Positions 50,658 through 60,839 of a stretch of 64,000 nucleotides of DNA are shown here, piece after piece. Under the pieces are notes generated by a model that saw only the letters and a program-made list of their open reading frames with translations, did no database searches and had not been told where the DNA came from. Source of the stretch: Phymatolithon calcareum (taxonomy: Eukaryota; Rhodophyta; Florideophyceae; Hapalidiales); contig OZ345369.1 in assembly GCA_977006965.1 (NCBI GenBank), forward strand, positions 2,170,001 to 2,234,000, in the 5' to 3' direction. Position numbers and translations under genes: made by a program. Within the stretch, counting starts at the first letter, position 1. Each line of letters starts with the position of its first letter.

Positions 50658-50815
50658 GTTATGATTCACATCAACACAATATGTCACTGAGATGACACTG
50701 GCCAGTGTTATAATTCACATCATACCCTAGATGCAACCGCTGGAACGACGGTGCCAGCAGATACATAAGTGTAGCTTGCAGTAACAGTAAAGAGGCAAGA
50801 GACCTAGTGATCACA
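50658..50815 (+). repeat. Copia 3' LTR, with duplicated 5' end
   Basis: The part equal to the 5' LTR is 50706-50815. A purine run ends at 50657, directly before a first TGTTATGATTCACATCA (50658-50674), and a second TGTTATAATTCACATCA follows at 50706. The position of the purine run suggests that the original LTR began at 50658 and was 158 bp long. Confidence 0.75.
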
Positions 50816-50820
50816 CGCAA

Positions 50821-51354
50821 CAAAGTCTACCAATATATTTCTCGCGCGGCAAACATTTCGCACTCCCTTATATAGAGCACTCAAGCTCGAAACTTGTAAC
50901 GGGCGCGCACACAACTTGTAGCGGACATATATAGTAATCTTATGTAACAGACAAACACAGTGACATGCCAGAATATAAACGTCACTACATACTGCCAATA
51001 GATTTCCCACAAAAAGAAGAACACTTGGGATTCCGAGTGATCCCTCACCTCAGTGCATATCCATCCTGTTGAACCTTATCTTGTAAAAATGTAACCAATG
51101 ACAATCTAAAGAGACACAAACACACACACACACACAGAGTTATTCTTACCCGAAGGACCAACCACATGACTTTGCAGCACTGTGATGTTAAAGAGACCTG
51201 GTCGAGGGAACCACCCTGTTGCTGATGTGTAGCCCTTTCAGAGGCCAGCAGAGCGATCTGGAACTTTCGTGTAGTCCAGAGGGTTTATGCGTATTTCATA
51301 GACTGGTGGACCACCGAGGGTTCCTTGTCTCGTATTCGCATAGAGTGAACGGTC
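50821..51354. other. Non-coding region right of copia
   Basis: No gene. Contains an (AC)n microsatellite at about 51119-51136. Confidence 0.45.
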
Positions 51355-51760
51355 ATTGAGTATTTAAAGGGTGCGGTCGACAAGTGAGAATGTCTGTTGA
51401 AGTCAGACAGGAATTCTAGTGCTCTCTATAAGTTGAACTCACCATTTCGAAACGTAAGGTGATTTGATTACGTGCGTTAAGCGCCTTAATAAAGAATATA
51501 CGTACTGTACTTTTCGCTCCATTGGCATTTGGGGAAAAAATCGTCTCCGAAAGCATTACACCACTAATCCGAATATGCGAGCGAAACTGGCTCTGGAGTG
51601 GTGGCCAAGTAGTTTGAAGATCTTGAAGTCTGATCTCAGATCAACTACACCGATCAGGTCTATATCACCACTGCAGTGGTCATTTGGATTTTCGGGGCGA
51701 GTTAATGATAAGGTTACGTAACTCAATGACCACTACAGTGGTCATTTGCAACTAGTTGCT
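51355..51760 (+). repeat. Dispersed repeat module, partner of 22815-23160, with palindromes
   Basis: 51360-51690 follows 22815-23160 closely with indels. It ends in ACCACTGCAGTGGTCATTTG (51668 on) and, 55 bases later, TGACCACTACAGTGGTCATT (51727 on), two palindromes with the same right half. These may be element ends. Confidence 0.55.
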
Positions 51761-52145
51761 GGGAGATCAACAATCCTTGGACTTGCTATCACTGCTCGCT
51801 ATGCGAAGTGCAAACGTGAAGCTTGACTTCATGTAGGACCAGAAACGAAGCACGCAATGAAAAGGACACTAATGTGACAAGTTCGCAACCCTACAGAAAC
51901 GTGTACGCGAGCACCTAGAGACTAAATAGGTGGAACTCTTCCGAACCGAGTGCACAGTCGCGACCGCCAAGGTGGACGACAGTTCCGCGACTTTGGCAGC
52001 GCTTCAAGGGAAGAGCGAACTGGCGCGTTCGACCTGCACGGCAGTCTTCACACCCGTTGCCAGACGCTCAAAATCATCCAGTTCTTCAAGCAGAATACAC
52101 GCGCTACGAATTCCCTCGACCGTCAACTGCAAGACTGGTACCTAT
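51761..52145. other. Non-coding or unrecognised sequence
   Basis: Two overlapping frames (51930 and 51950) are open, one Ser/Thr-rich; neither resembles a known protein and the coding strand cannot be decided. Confidence 0.3.
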
Positions 52146-52286
52146 CAAAGCACTGGAAAAAATAACTGGTACTGTAATTATTTAAAAAAATGTTCCAATA
52201 ATTTATTCCTGAGTCGTGAATATTTAATGTATTTGTTGAGGTCGCTGTGGTTGTGACAATTATTGTATTTATTTGGAAGCATTTTT

Positions 52287-52352
52287 CACTAGATTTTGGC
52301 CGAAATAAACCAAATAATTTTCAGTCCAAAATGCTGCCGTGCTGCCCCAGTG
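52287..52352. repeat. Foldback element, copy 3 (66 bp)
   Basis: Reverse complement of the unit at 5585-5650, with the same flanks on both sides because the hAT copies share them. Confidence 0.6.
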
Positions 52353-52490
52353 AACGCCCGACTACCTGAACTGAATATTGACGAAGTCGATTCGTTAAGC
52401 ACACGCCAAAACCAAAAAGTTGAGTCGTTATGCGATTAGTTCACTTCATTCGATACAGTTACCAAGGCTCTCCAAAATGATGACGTATCG

Positions 52491-53012
52491 ATGGCGGACG
52501 CCGGGGTATTTTTCGATATGGTGATAGCAGAGTTCCCAAAACTTTCTGTCCGCTTGGGCTCGACGGCGGCAATCATCCATCACCCTGACTTCGAGTCCGG
52601 AATTGTCAAAATTATGGAGAAACGCGTTTCTGGGATGTCAGCGCCTGAGCTATCTGCTACCGAGAAATTGAAGAAGATTGTCTGTGCTGTGAGTTTGACT
52701 GTTGATGACAATTCACTATCGCTAGCCGAGCGCGCATTGAAGCCCCACAAAAGTGTTATTTCCCCTGATTCTGAGTACATGTACTTGAGATTCATTGTAC
52801 AAACGTCGAACATGTGCAGGAGGCTTTTCTCTATCGCTGGTTACGCGTTGGATGACAAGAGAAGAAGCGATATTCCTGAAAACTTCGAGAGGCAGATGTT
52901 CCTTCATGCTAACTCGGGTGCGTGGGGAATCGAATATGTCAATGCTATAGTGACAGAAAATAGCAAGAGGGATCCAATATTTGGGAATAACCAGTTATTT
53001 ATTCCACACTGA
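52491..53012 (+). pseudogene. hAT transposase C-terminal region
   Basis: The open frame of 173 codons ends with the hAT dimerisation block: YLRFIVQTSNMCRRLFSIAG (ERLFS changed to RRLFS), DDKRRSDIPENFERQMFL and HANSGAWGIEYVNAIV. Upstream, VFFDMVIAEFPKLSVRLG and HHPDFESGIVKIMEKRVSG extend the match to the region before this domain. The RNase H-like catalytic core is missing, so the product cannot be a transposase. It shares most residues with the frame at 5251-4877. Confidence 0.72.
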
Positions 53013-53033
53013 ACTTGAATACAATAATTTATT

Positions 53034-54126
53034 GAGAAATTCGCTACATGGCCACCATAAATTGGCAAAATTCACTACATGGCCATCTCTAGCCATATAT
53101 ACCACTCACCCCTAGCCAAGCGTACTATCATAGCTCACTGTAGCCAAAACTACTACTTATAAGTTTGTCAAAGCAATCTATGGGACAGTAAAATTTTTCG
53201 CGCGAGATACTCTCTACACTTTAGACCCTCGTCGCCAGCATCATCTTAGTCATCGCAGGCGATAAGGTCGATAATCATGGACGGAGCCGCTTTGTCGATT
53301 TGCTTCCGTTTGGCATCGACGACGTTGAGGATTTTGGGTCTCCCGCATATCTGCAAAAATTGACCAGTGTTTCTCCACGAGGAGCAGTGACGGGCCCTCA
53401 TTTCGGACCGCAAGTAGGGCCTCTTACGCTTGCGGCCCGGCTTAGCCGCAAGGTCAAAAGGCACCAAATCATCTTGTACGAGCTGGTCTCCAGTGACTGC
53501 AACACGCGTGATGCTGCCCGCATGCTGCGTGGCCCACGTTCTGCACGTCCATACGCCCCCGAACCAGTGCTCGTTCCACGGGTCGAACGATACCAGATGC
53601 TGCACCAAGAGCCTAGAAGCGTACAAAAGTGCAGCGACGACGGTGGCTACATGGCCGTCGGTGTTCTTCAAAGTGCCGGCAGAAACATGTGGCACGGTAA
53701 TCGCTGCTAACTGTCACATTGAATGGTTCCTATTCACTGCGAACATCACAGCTTAGCGCTGTGACGTTAATGCGGAAGGTACAAGCTGTGCGCTGACTAC
53801 AGATGAGTGTCAGGCGCTTTTTGTTGCGCTTCGCCACGAGGTGGGCCTTGCCCATCGACGTGTTGTGTTAGATCATGACGTTGAAAACGTCGTCAAATCT
53901 TGATCTAGCGTAGTCGCCCATCTGTAGCACGAGCTTCTTCTTTTCCATGAATTCGTATTGGTTAGTGCGGCAGTGTTGTGTGTTGAGCGTTGCAGATGAA
54001 CACGACAACGTGCTTACGTGCTTACAGAGCGCCGTCGTATTCGTAACGGATGAGTAGTAGATTTGACGAGAGATGGCCATGCTGTGAATTTTGCCAATTT
54101 TTGGTGGCCATGTAGTGAATTTCCTC
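53034..54126 (-). mobile_element. Mutator-like element A (MULE) with 10-bp target duplication
   Basis: Flanked by ATAATTTATT on both sides (53024-53033 and 54127-54136). Element A of the hAT family shows the uninterrupted site once, near 4810-4822. Ends are GAG...CTC, with inverted repeats of about 50 bp built around ATTCRCTACATGGCCACC. A 9- to 11-bp duplication is typical of Mutator-like elements. Inside are minus-strand frames for the start (54128-53868) and end (53695-53246) of a MULE-like protein, with the middle deleted, so the element is non-autonomous. Confidence 0.8.
53246..53695 (-). pseudogene. MULE transposase C-terminal remnant
   Basis: The 149-residue frame contains WFGGVWTCRTWATQHAG, reminiscent of the SWIM-type zinc motif before the end of MULE transposases, then KPGRKRKRPYLRSEMRA and CSSWRNTGQFLQICGRP, a decayed zinc knuckle (Cys, Cys changed to Trp, His changed to Gln, Cys). 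It ends QIDKAAPSMIIDLIACDD, which matches the frame at 59552-59340 (YIDKADQSMIIDLTDFDD). The catalytic DDE core is absent. Confidence 0.5.
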
Positions 54127-54128
54127 AT
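53868..54128 (-). pseudogene. MULE N-terminal remnant
   Basis: Part of this frame reads NQYEFMEKKKLVLQMGDYAR and matches the frame at 59914-59714 (RSEIMDKTELVLQVGDYPRA) in the other element. The start of the open frame lies in the terminal repeat. The coding start of the ancestral protein was probably the Met of MEKKKLVLQ. Confidence 0.4.
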
Positions 54129-54209
54129 AATTTATTGCTTCTGCGTTCAATTTATCCTCGACAATGCGCCGGAAAAGAATAAAAATAAATAAATAAATCC
54201 AATGCTTTG

Positions 54210-54870
54210 CATAAAACCCATTGTGTCTCTGTTAGACCTGGTTTTGCTTTGCCAAGTTCATATCTCTTTGGTATGGCAGAGGAGGCCATCACCATGCACC
54301 GTAAACCGGAGAGAGGTTGCGAGTTACAGAATTCAGCCAAAAGAGGACGTGAGAAAAAGCTACATCTTAAGCTGGGGACTACGGCAGAGTGCCAGAAGCA
54401 GAAAGATTGAGAAGGTGAAACTGCGATAGCACAGATGTACTGCGCCGTCTTTTGGCCCCATACTCTGGTACAAGGCGCCTTGTCCTCCCGGATTCATTTT
54501 GCCTCGCGCATGATGTTCAGTACTCCAAAACGTACATTTGCTCCAAGGGCGGTGTTGAAAGCCGCTTCACTGCCCCGAAGATGGAAAAGTAAGCCACAGG
54601 TAGCATGATGACTACTCAAGCTGTTCAAAACAACTGCAGAGTCTGACAAGTCCAGGAATTAACCTTCGTGTTCTTATCATGTAACAGACTTGCTGGTGCC
54701 GCAATCAACATATGTGGCACTTGAACTTGTAGAAAATGTTTTGCTAAGCATGCTGAACACATCCATGAGGTTGACGCGTTTGATGAGCCTAACAATAAGT
54801 AGCTCTCGTTGGCAAATTTTAAATGATTCTCAATACCTCAATTGAGGGAAAATTCCCGTCACATAGACAC
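54210..54870 (+). repeat. Decayed copy of the 39.9-40.35 kb ORF repeat
   Basis: From about 54530 to 54850 the sequence follows 40035-40350: GGCGGTGTTG, ATGATGACTA, CAAAACAACTGCAGA, TGGCACTT, GATGAGCCT and then the CAATTGAGG leader. Several stops break the frame. 54210-54530 contains short frames of unknown nature. Confidence 0.55.
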
Positions 54871-54884
54871 TAGAGAAGTGTAAA

Positions 54885-55510
54885 AAGAGTCTTGCAAGAT
54901 TTTTGGAGATGACATGAAGCTGACGACGACCTCAGCAAAGGGACTCCAGGAAATTCTTGATTTGGCGTCGAATTGAGCTGAGGAATACGAAATGAAGTGG
55001 AACTTGGCGAAAAGCGTCATTCTGTGCTACTGCAAGACATAATTTTCAACAATCTGAACGGAAGCTGAAGAAACAACTGGAATTGAAATACCTGTGCGTA
55101 ACGATTACTGAGGAAGGTATCTCAGACTCTAAATTAGTCGAAAGAATTAAGAAGTCCGAAAATATCCTCGGAACTCTAAGACGGGTGAGGGTTTTCACTA
55201 ATGGAGTCCACCCGTCGAGGTCAATAAGGTTATACAAATCTCTTGTGCAGTCGAGGTGGCAGTATGTGCTGCATCTGACACTATGAACATCAAAAGTAGG
55301 CCATGAGATCAAGAAGATCGAGTCGATGTTCTTCGGTCAAACATTTGGAGAACCTGGAAAAAGGAGCTCTGAGCGAAGCAGAGCTATGTTCCGTATTGAA
55401 AAGCTGAAAGACAGAAGAGACATTCTAGCACGATTATTTGTGCGAAGACTCATGAGGCGCTTAGAGGAATCTCGAGCCAAAACCGGTACCAGAGCAAGAC
55501 TCTGAGGAAA
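54885..55510 (+). pseudogene. LINE reverse transcriptase, palm end and thumb
   Basis: In changing frames the sequence reads FGDDMKLTTTSAKGLQEILD (the FADD box altered to GDD, near 54910), YEMKWNLAKSVIL, then LELKYLCVTITEEGISDSKL, RSIRLYKSLVQSRWQYVLHL (55083-55286) and RIEKLKDRRDILARLFVRRL. These are the blocks following the catalytic centre in LINE RT, and the thumb matches that of the LINE at 20.5 kb (LVQCRWEYALHLT). The fragment is 5'-truncated and dead. Confidence 0.7.
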
Positions 55511-57050
55511 TGCAAAATGCAAGACTGGATGCTACCCACGCTAAAGTAAATCGACAACTTGCCAGGCCGGCCAACGAAACCCCGACCAGCACAAACAAAA
55601 GACAGTATAACAGAAGAAAGTTCCTGGAGGTCGCCACTAAAGCTGAAAAAGACAAAAAATGTCCCGAAATTTCAGTTTCGAGCTTATTATTGAGACTGGC
55701 TAGGGGTACTCGCAATGAGCAACTTAGGAGTCGGTTCAATCTTGAACACACGACTGTAGTTACTCGCGATGAGCAAATTTGGAGCCGGTATGTCCTCGTC
55801 GAGGTGTAAGGTCAAAGACCTTATCCCTCGGTTATCGTCGAGAAGAAAACTTCGATGGTTGTTTTCTAACTTGCTTGCCGAACTCCATTGGCGGATGAGT
55901 TCTGCGGCTTTTATAGTGTTCTGCGAAGAGCACAAGTAAATCGTAATATCGCCTAAGTTTGCGTGGTGCTCCAATTCCGTACCCTACAATTAGTATTCCT
56001 AAGATTGGATTTTGCGCGCAAGTTGTAAATTCTGTGAAATAAGGAAATGCATGTAAGAAACCGTATGGCCGCCTTTCGAATCTCATGGATATACTTTCGT
56101 ATAACTATCGGAAAGCGCTCGTGTTGCGGAGTCAATGCCTTCCTTGCTTCTGAATTTCACTTCGATGATTTCCAACAATCATCCTTTTTCCTCTCGCAAG
56201 TCTTCTCGAATGTCACCTTATCTCTTATGTCGATTTGAGACAAAAATCGCCCTGCACCACACACCAAGACAACATTGCCGCCGAATTTGTGTTTCAGGGC
56301 AAGTAGTTCCAGGAATATGTCTGAAAAGTATATTTGATTCATTCTCACCCATGAGAGCCTTGCAGCTCATAGAACTTAAAGGTCAAACTGGAAAATATGC
56401 TATCGAAGGTATCAAGGCATGTCTATCAAAAGACAAGCTATCATCCGAATAATGTGCCTACGCAAGAAGAACACTTGACGAAGTCCTTTCCATGTTTCAA
56501 GCAGCCAAGGCTACGGTCGAAAAAAGACTACATCCTGCCTGCAAAGTTCCAACCTAGAAAGACCCTAGCCCGTGGCCGTACGGTCTTAGCAAAGTTTCCC
56601 AAAGCGTCTGAGGAATGCGGAAAATTACGGACTTTCTAACATTTGGTACTTCAGTAGTTTCAGAAGTCGACATGGTCAAGGACCAGCCGTTGAAATGTAC
56701 GATATGGAAATCGACATCTCGCGAATTTTGTCTTTTCTAATTTCTAATGGATTGGATTGGATTTCTGCTTAATGGAAGCTCCCTTTGTCCATCATCACTG
56801 CACCTGAGAGACTTTTCGTTTTGCTGCAATCCTTTCCTTACGTCCAATTTCTAATGCACTGATCGTTCAGACGTAAAAGCACCGTCTTCATTGCCTCTTT
56901 TCTTTGTGCCTTTTTGACCTGGAACGTTGCACGATGTGAGATAAGTAGCAACTAACGTAAGTCACACGTGATTCTTTCTAAGCAGTGGACCGGAGATCTA
57001 TAGAGATTCATAATTGACGCACAAAACAACGCAAAACAACGATTCACTGT
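55511..57050. other. Gene-poor region with one inverted repeat partner
   Basis: A frame at 55510-55809 (RRKFLEVATKAEKDKK) could be LINE-tail or unrelated. 56740-56840 is the inverse copy of 40590-40680. Tandem CAAAACAACG units lie near 57020-57040. Nothing else is recognised. Confidence 0.4.
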
Positions 57051-57289
57051 GGCGAACGTTCGAATATTCGCTGCGAATGTTCGAACGTTCGTTTCGCTAT
57101 ATGAGTGACACAAGATTTGGACTGATAGTTTTGTACTGCAATCCTCCTTCAAAAAATTTCTTCCACAACTTTATAGAACAAGAGATTTAGTTTACAAAGA
57201 TATAAAAATTGCTTTTTATATTTGTTGTTCATGAAAAGAAATATAGCTCTACTGAAGTGCAGCTATAGTTTCAAAGCTGTTGCCAAATT

Positions 57290-57556
57290 GTGGCTGGTCT
57301 TCAAGATGGTAAGCCGCGGACCGCTAATTACGACGTGCGCGGGTTGATGAACTTGACTGAACCGTATATCGATACGATTCAGTTGTGGTGCACGGAGTGG
57401 AACGAGAACGCGCTCCGGTCGTGGACAGGGACAGAACTTTGGGCCGGTAACCTGCAAGTGCCAAACGCAATGCTCGTCGGAGCGCTATTACGTTTCGCGG
57501 AGATGCCAACCGATCGTCGGATCGCTAGCTGGTGTCTCCCCCTACTCGCGACGTAG
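57290..57556 (+). CDS. Hypothetical small protein
   Basis: An 88-codon frame with SRGPL in one frame and then GLMNLTEPYIDTIQLWCTEW, NENALRSWTGTELWAGNLQV and RFAEMPTDRRIASW. The Trp-rich composition looks protein-like but no family is known to me. It has no neighbours of related function. Confidence 0.25.
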   Translation: MAGLQDGKPRTANYDVRGLMNLTEPYIDTIQLWCTEWNENALRSWTGTELWAGNLQVPNAMLVGALLRFAEMPTDRRIASWCLPLLAT

Positions 57557-58438
57557 GGTACGGGGTCTCGCCTCCCGCTTGTGGCGAACGTTGGTTCTTC
57601 ACCGAGATGGTGGGATGAATAAAAAAGACTTTACCTTGACGATGGAAATGGTTTGAACTTGATGGTCCCTCTTTCTCCCTCGCGTCGGCATCGTCGACTA
57701 TACTAAAGTGTGCCTCGAGATAAAGCTATCATACGATGATCCCGCGCAGTAAGTGTAAGCTAGGTCTCTTCTACCAATGGATGCCTCGTGCTTTGCTATC
57801 CAGGCTGACAACCTTGTTGCCCACGTGTATATCGAACCAAGACAACAAACGTACTATTCTTGCGACACAAATGTAAATTTTTCTAAATCTAGACTGCTTT
57901 GAAAATCATCTTCGGGCCAAGAAAAGGATTGAATTTGTTTGCAGTTTCAAATGGACCGGATGGGAGGGAGAAAAGGATGAACTTGCCGGACCTCTGGGTT
58001 GTACTTGCTTCTGGGTTTTATACCCTTACAACCAAGGCCTATCCTCTGGCTGATGTAGCAGTGGACCAGCTCGCTCACGAATCATTACGTGGTTCCTGTT
58101 CCCAAATCTGGCCACTAAATCACTGATACCATTTTGAGTGCTTGATTGCCACTACGTGGTTTGTATCTGTATGCATACTCGCTTCTTGGCGGGCAACAGG
58201 GACAGTCAGCTGGTTCCCTGTTTATGAGGTTCCCTTTCATCCATGTAAATTCTTGACACACGACGAATACGAAAATTCGCCAGATTCACGAAGGTTTGCC
58301 ATCTAGCGCAGCTGATTTTAACGTGACTAGCTCTCGTTTATTTCTGCTTTCAATGAATCTTTGTAGACATACTACTGCAATATAATGATCCCCAAAGAGA
58401 TTCTACATAGACTCTTTCTTTCTTTCTTTACTGCAGAA

Positions 58439-58460
58439 GATGTTAACTAGAGTTAACATC
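58439..58460. repeat. LINE 3'-UTR hairpin
   Basis: GATGTTAACT and AGTTAACATC form a perfect 10-bp stem with only AG between. On the minus strand it overlaps the LINE stop codon region and is followed by a (GAAA)n tail (58413-58428), as at many LINE 3' ends. Confidence 0.55.
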
Positions 58461-58800
58461 AGGGGTTGTCAAGCAACCCCTCATTGTTCACGAATTTGAG
58501 TACTTCAAGCGGTTTCTCCCTACATAATTCCTCTACCGTTTTAGGATCTACTCTACCAATAGTCTGCCGTCTTCGTAGAGCACGCCCACTACAGCGAAGA
58601 ATTAAGTGATCAACAGTTTCTTTGGTTCCACCTGGACAGGCCTTGGACATGGGGTCGTATTCCGCCGAGCCATCGTCCTTTCGGTCAAAAGCTGCTACCA
58701 GCGAGCAGAATTCTGCGGAAAGTTGATTTAGGATGACTTCGGCACGTCTGTGACTAATCCAGAGTTCTGGGGGTAGAAACTGTACAGTACAAAGACTCAA
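58459..58800 (-). pseudogene. LINE C-terminal zinc-knuckle fragment
   Basis: The 113-residue frame reads RRAEVILNQLSAEFCSLVAA, then CPGGTKETVDHLILRC-SGRALRRR. The Cys-x-x-G...ETVDHLIL-x-C pattern is the C-terminal CCHC-like motif of LINE pol proteins. It ends DNP at a TGA and is followed by a hairpin and a (GAAA)n tail, so the 3' end of the element is intact while the 5' part is missing. Confidence 0.65.
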
Positions 58801-59339
58801 GTCAATCAGAGAGTTCGCTCATTGAAGTTTTAGCAGTTTGCAAATGTTTGAATATTCGAACGTTCGCTCCTTGAAGTGAAACTGGGCTTACGATTTCGGT
58901 TTCCAGTGACCTATGAAAGTCCGCTCTCTATTTGCGATAGAACGTGAACAAGATCTACTATACTGTACTTGAAGTGAAGGATCTCATAAACGGGCTGATT
59001 TTTGCGTTAAAGTAGCTTGTTGCGTGCAGTGCATTGAAGGACAGCTTTTATCGTATGCACGCGAACAATGAAAGAAATAATGAGGAAATTCTGCACCTAA
59101 GGCATCACAGCCCATCACGCGCAGCACTACATCTGTCGCCACAGGTGAATCAAGTGGGCGTCCATGTTCGGCAAGGAATCGCTAAATGTTCACCAAAAGT
59201 GGTAAAGGCTAAATGGCCACCCATAGACAATACTACTACTCACCATTCGCAAGGTGTACCATCATACTCACCCGATACGGACCTACTACTAAACCGTTTC
59301 TCAGAGCACTCTATGCCAGAGTAATACTTATTGTGCACG

Positions 59340-59552
59340 CTACTCTCTTTGGTTTAGCTCTTCGTCACAACTATTCATAGCATCTTCGTCATCGAAGTCT
59401 GTGAGGTCGATGATCATGGACTGATCTGCTTTGTCGATGTACTTTCGCTTATCTTGGACAAGGTTGTGGATGTTGGACTTACCGCATGTCTGTGAGAAGT
59501 GGCAGGTGTGTCCGCACGAGGAGCGTTGATGGGCTCTCATTTCGGACGGCAA
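59340..59552 (-). pseudogene. MULE C-terminal remnant, second copy
   Basis: The frame reads CGHTCHFSQTCGKSNIHN, with a Cys-His-Cys arrangement like a decayed zinc knuckle, then DKRKYIDKADQSMIIDLTDF and an acidic tail. It parallels the frame at 53440-53250. Confidence 0.45.
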
Positions 59553-59713
59553 GTGGGGCTTCTTGCGCTTGCGGGCGACTTAGCCACAATGGCAAACCGC
59601 ACTAAATCATCTTGTATTCTCTGATCACCAGGGACTCCAACGCGCATGATGCTGACCTCGAGGTGGATGGACCACGCTCTCAACATCCATACGTCCCTGT
59701 ATCTGTGCATGTT

Positions 59714-59914
59714 TCACAGATCTAAAGCTACCGATGCTGCTCCAAGCGCCTCGCAGTGCACAAACGCGCAGCGAAATCGTGGCTGCATGGGCGCTGGTGC
59801 TCTTGGGTAGTCTCCCACCTGTAGCACGAGCTCCGTCTTGTCCATGATTTCAGAGCGGGTAGTGCGGGAACGTTGTGAGCTGAGCTTGTCAGACGAATTT
59901 GATGATGTGCACAA
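59714..59914 (-). pseudogene. MULE N-terminal remnant, second copy
   Basis: TRSEIMDKTELVLQVGDYPR matches the N-terminal remnant of element A (EFMEKKKLVLQMGDYAR), after which the frame diverges at the internal deletion. Confidence 0.4.
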
Positions 59915-60228
59915 AACTTGGATCTAGGGGAAGTAATAGAGCTACTTCCCTCTCTTGCTCCAAAAACGCAACTGTCAGCGTTCTATGTACCGGATGAGTA
60001 GCAGTTTGGGCTTAGGTGATCATGTAGCGTACTTTTACCTCTTTTGATGGCCATTTAGCGACTGTGCTCAAGAAATAATTAACCTTCTGTATGACATTAT
60101 TCCTTTTTTACGGCATTGCATGTTGGATACCATTACTGCAGTACTGTAATGGCATTACCAAATTTTCGAGTATTCGTAATTTCCCTCGTCCCCCTGCAGA
60201 TGCGTTGGTAGCTTTTAAATGATAACTC

Positions 60229-60510
60229 ATGTTTCTTCTTCTTCTTTCTACAAAACATCAAATACGGAACAAACGACCACCTTTCCTCCATCTTAGGAAA
60301 GCGATGTACAAGCTCCTGTCCACCCACTGGCTATTACATCGCTTTCCATACCCCTATCAAGAGAACAAGAGATCGAAGGACCGTGCACGCGATCGCTCGC
60401 TTAGCGAGATGTCTATTCTTATATGTAAACAATCCCGCACAGAGCAAGAAGAAACAGGATTGCAAAGTGCCATCGCAATCCAGGAGACCTGCCTCAACAA
60501 CACGAAGTAG
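60229..60510 (+). CDS. ORF of the THWLLHRFPYPYQE repeat family
   Basis: Paralogue of the 40347-40565 frame: LLSTHWLLHRFPYPYQENKR, then a charged helical tail ending LNNTK. Whether it is expressed is unknown. The upstream extension in this frame is not shared and the true start is probably the Met at about 60304. Confidence 0.3.
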   Translation: MFLLLLSTKHQIRNKRPPFLHLRKAMYKLLSTHWLLHRFPYPYQENKRSKDRARDRSLSEMSILICKQSRTEQEETGLQSAIAIQETCLNNTK

Positions 60511-60839
60511 AAATGTATGTAATGCGATTTAGCTCTATGATAGGCCTCTCAAGTGATAAACAGAGAACGAGAATTCATCAGAAAACGACTTTGAGATGTT
60601 AAGTTCTTCCATACTGGCGCTCTTTTTGGATGACTCCATCAGCTTGGCCAAAGATTTCGCTTTTTCCATGAAATACCGTTCAGGACTGCCTCAGCGTACA
60701 TGGTTTACGATAAATGAAGACTTCGGAATTTGCTGTCGCGACCTATTTCGAGACCAAGACACATGCTTCCTGCACCCAAGTCCTTCATATCAAAGCATTG
60801 AGCTCCCCCTTCATCCAAGCGATTGCAAAAGAGTCATTA

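Larger units (their letters stand above)
45610..50820 (+). mobile_element. Near-intact Ty1/copia retrotransposon with LTRs and target duplication
   Basis: CGCAA at 45610-45614 and 50816-50820 is a perfect 5-bp target duplication. Between them are LTRs starting TGTTAT and ending TCACA (45615-45724; 50706-50815), a primer-binding region starting GGTTATGGG at 45725, one long pol frame with gag, protease, integrase, reverse transcriptase and RNase H in copia order, and a purine run CAGAGGGG before 50658. The only visible break is one TAA (48704-48706) in a frame of about 1,590 codons. LTRs differ at three positions, so insertion is recent. Confidence 0.92.
52146..54209 (+). mobile_element. hAT element B, interrupted by a Mutator-like element
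   Basis: Starts CAAAGCACTGG and ends CCAATGCTTTG, so the ends are inverted repeats, and they match the ends of element A (CAAAGCGTTGG). Internal sequence follows element A in reverse orientation: the 66-bp foldback (52287-52352), the transposase C-terminus (52491-53012), then an AT-rich end. 53034-54126 is a later insertion. The flanking octamers (GTACCTAT and CATAAAAC) do not match, so this copy may have been rearranged, or its target duplication has been lost. Confidence 0.75.
57052..58867. other. Segment bounded by GCGAACGTTCGAATATTC inverted repeats
   Basis: The left end (57052) and the reverse complement of the right end (58867) share GCGAACGTTCGAATATTC exactly, and related sequence follows on both sides. 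This resembles the ends of the MITE at 15865-16275. The enclosed 1.8 kb includes a LINE 3' end. No target duplication is visible, so it could be two separate MITE copies instead of one element. Confidence 0.4.
59082..60069 (-). mobile_element. Mutator-like element B with 10-bp target duplication
   Basis: AAGAAATAAT flanks both sides exactly (59072-59081 and 60070-60079). Ends are GAGGAAATTC...CTC, and near-terminal inverted repeats contain TCGCTAAATGGCCATC. It is the same family as element A at 53034: the same end bases, the same duplication length and related minus-strand frames. At 988 bp it lacks most of a transposase. Confidence 0.78.

Noticed and set aside
51119-51136. (AC)n run considered as part of a repeat array
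   Set aside because: Ordinary microsatellite.
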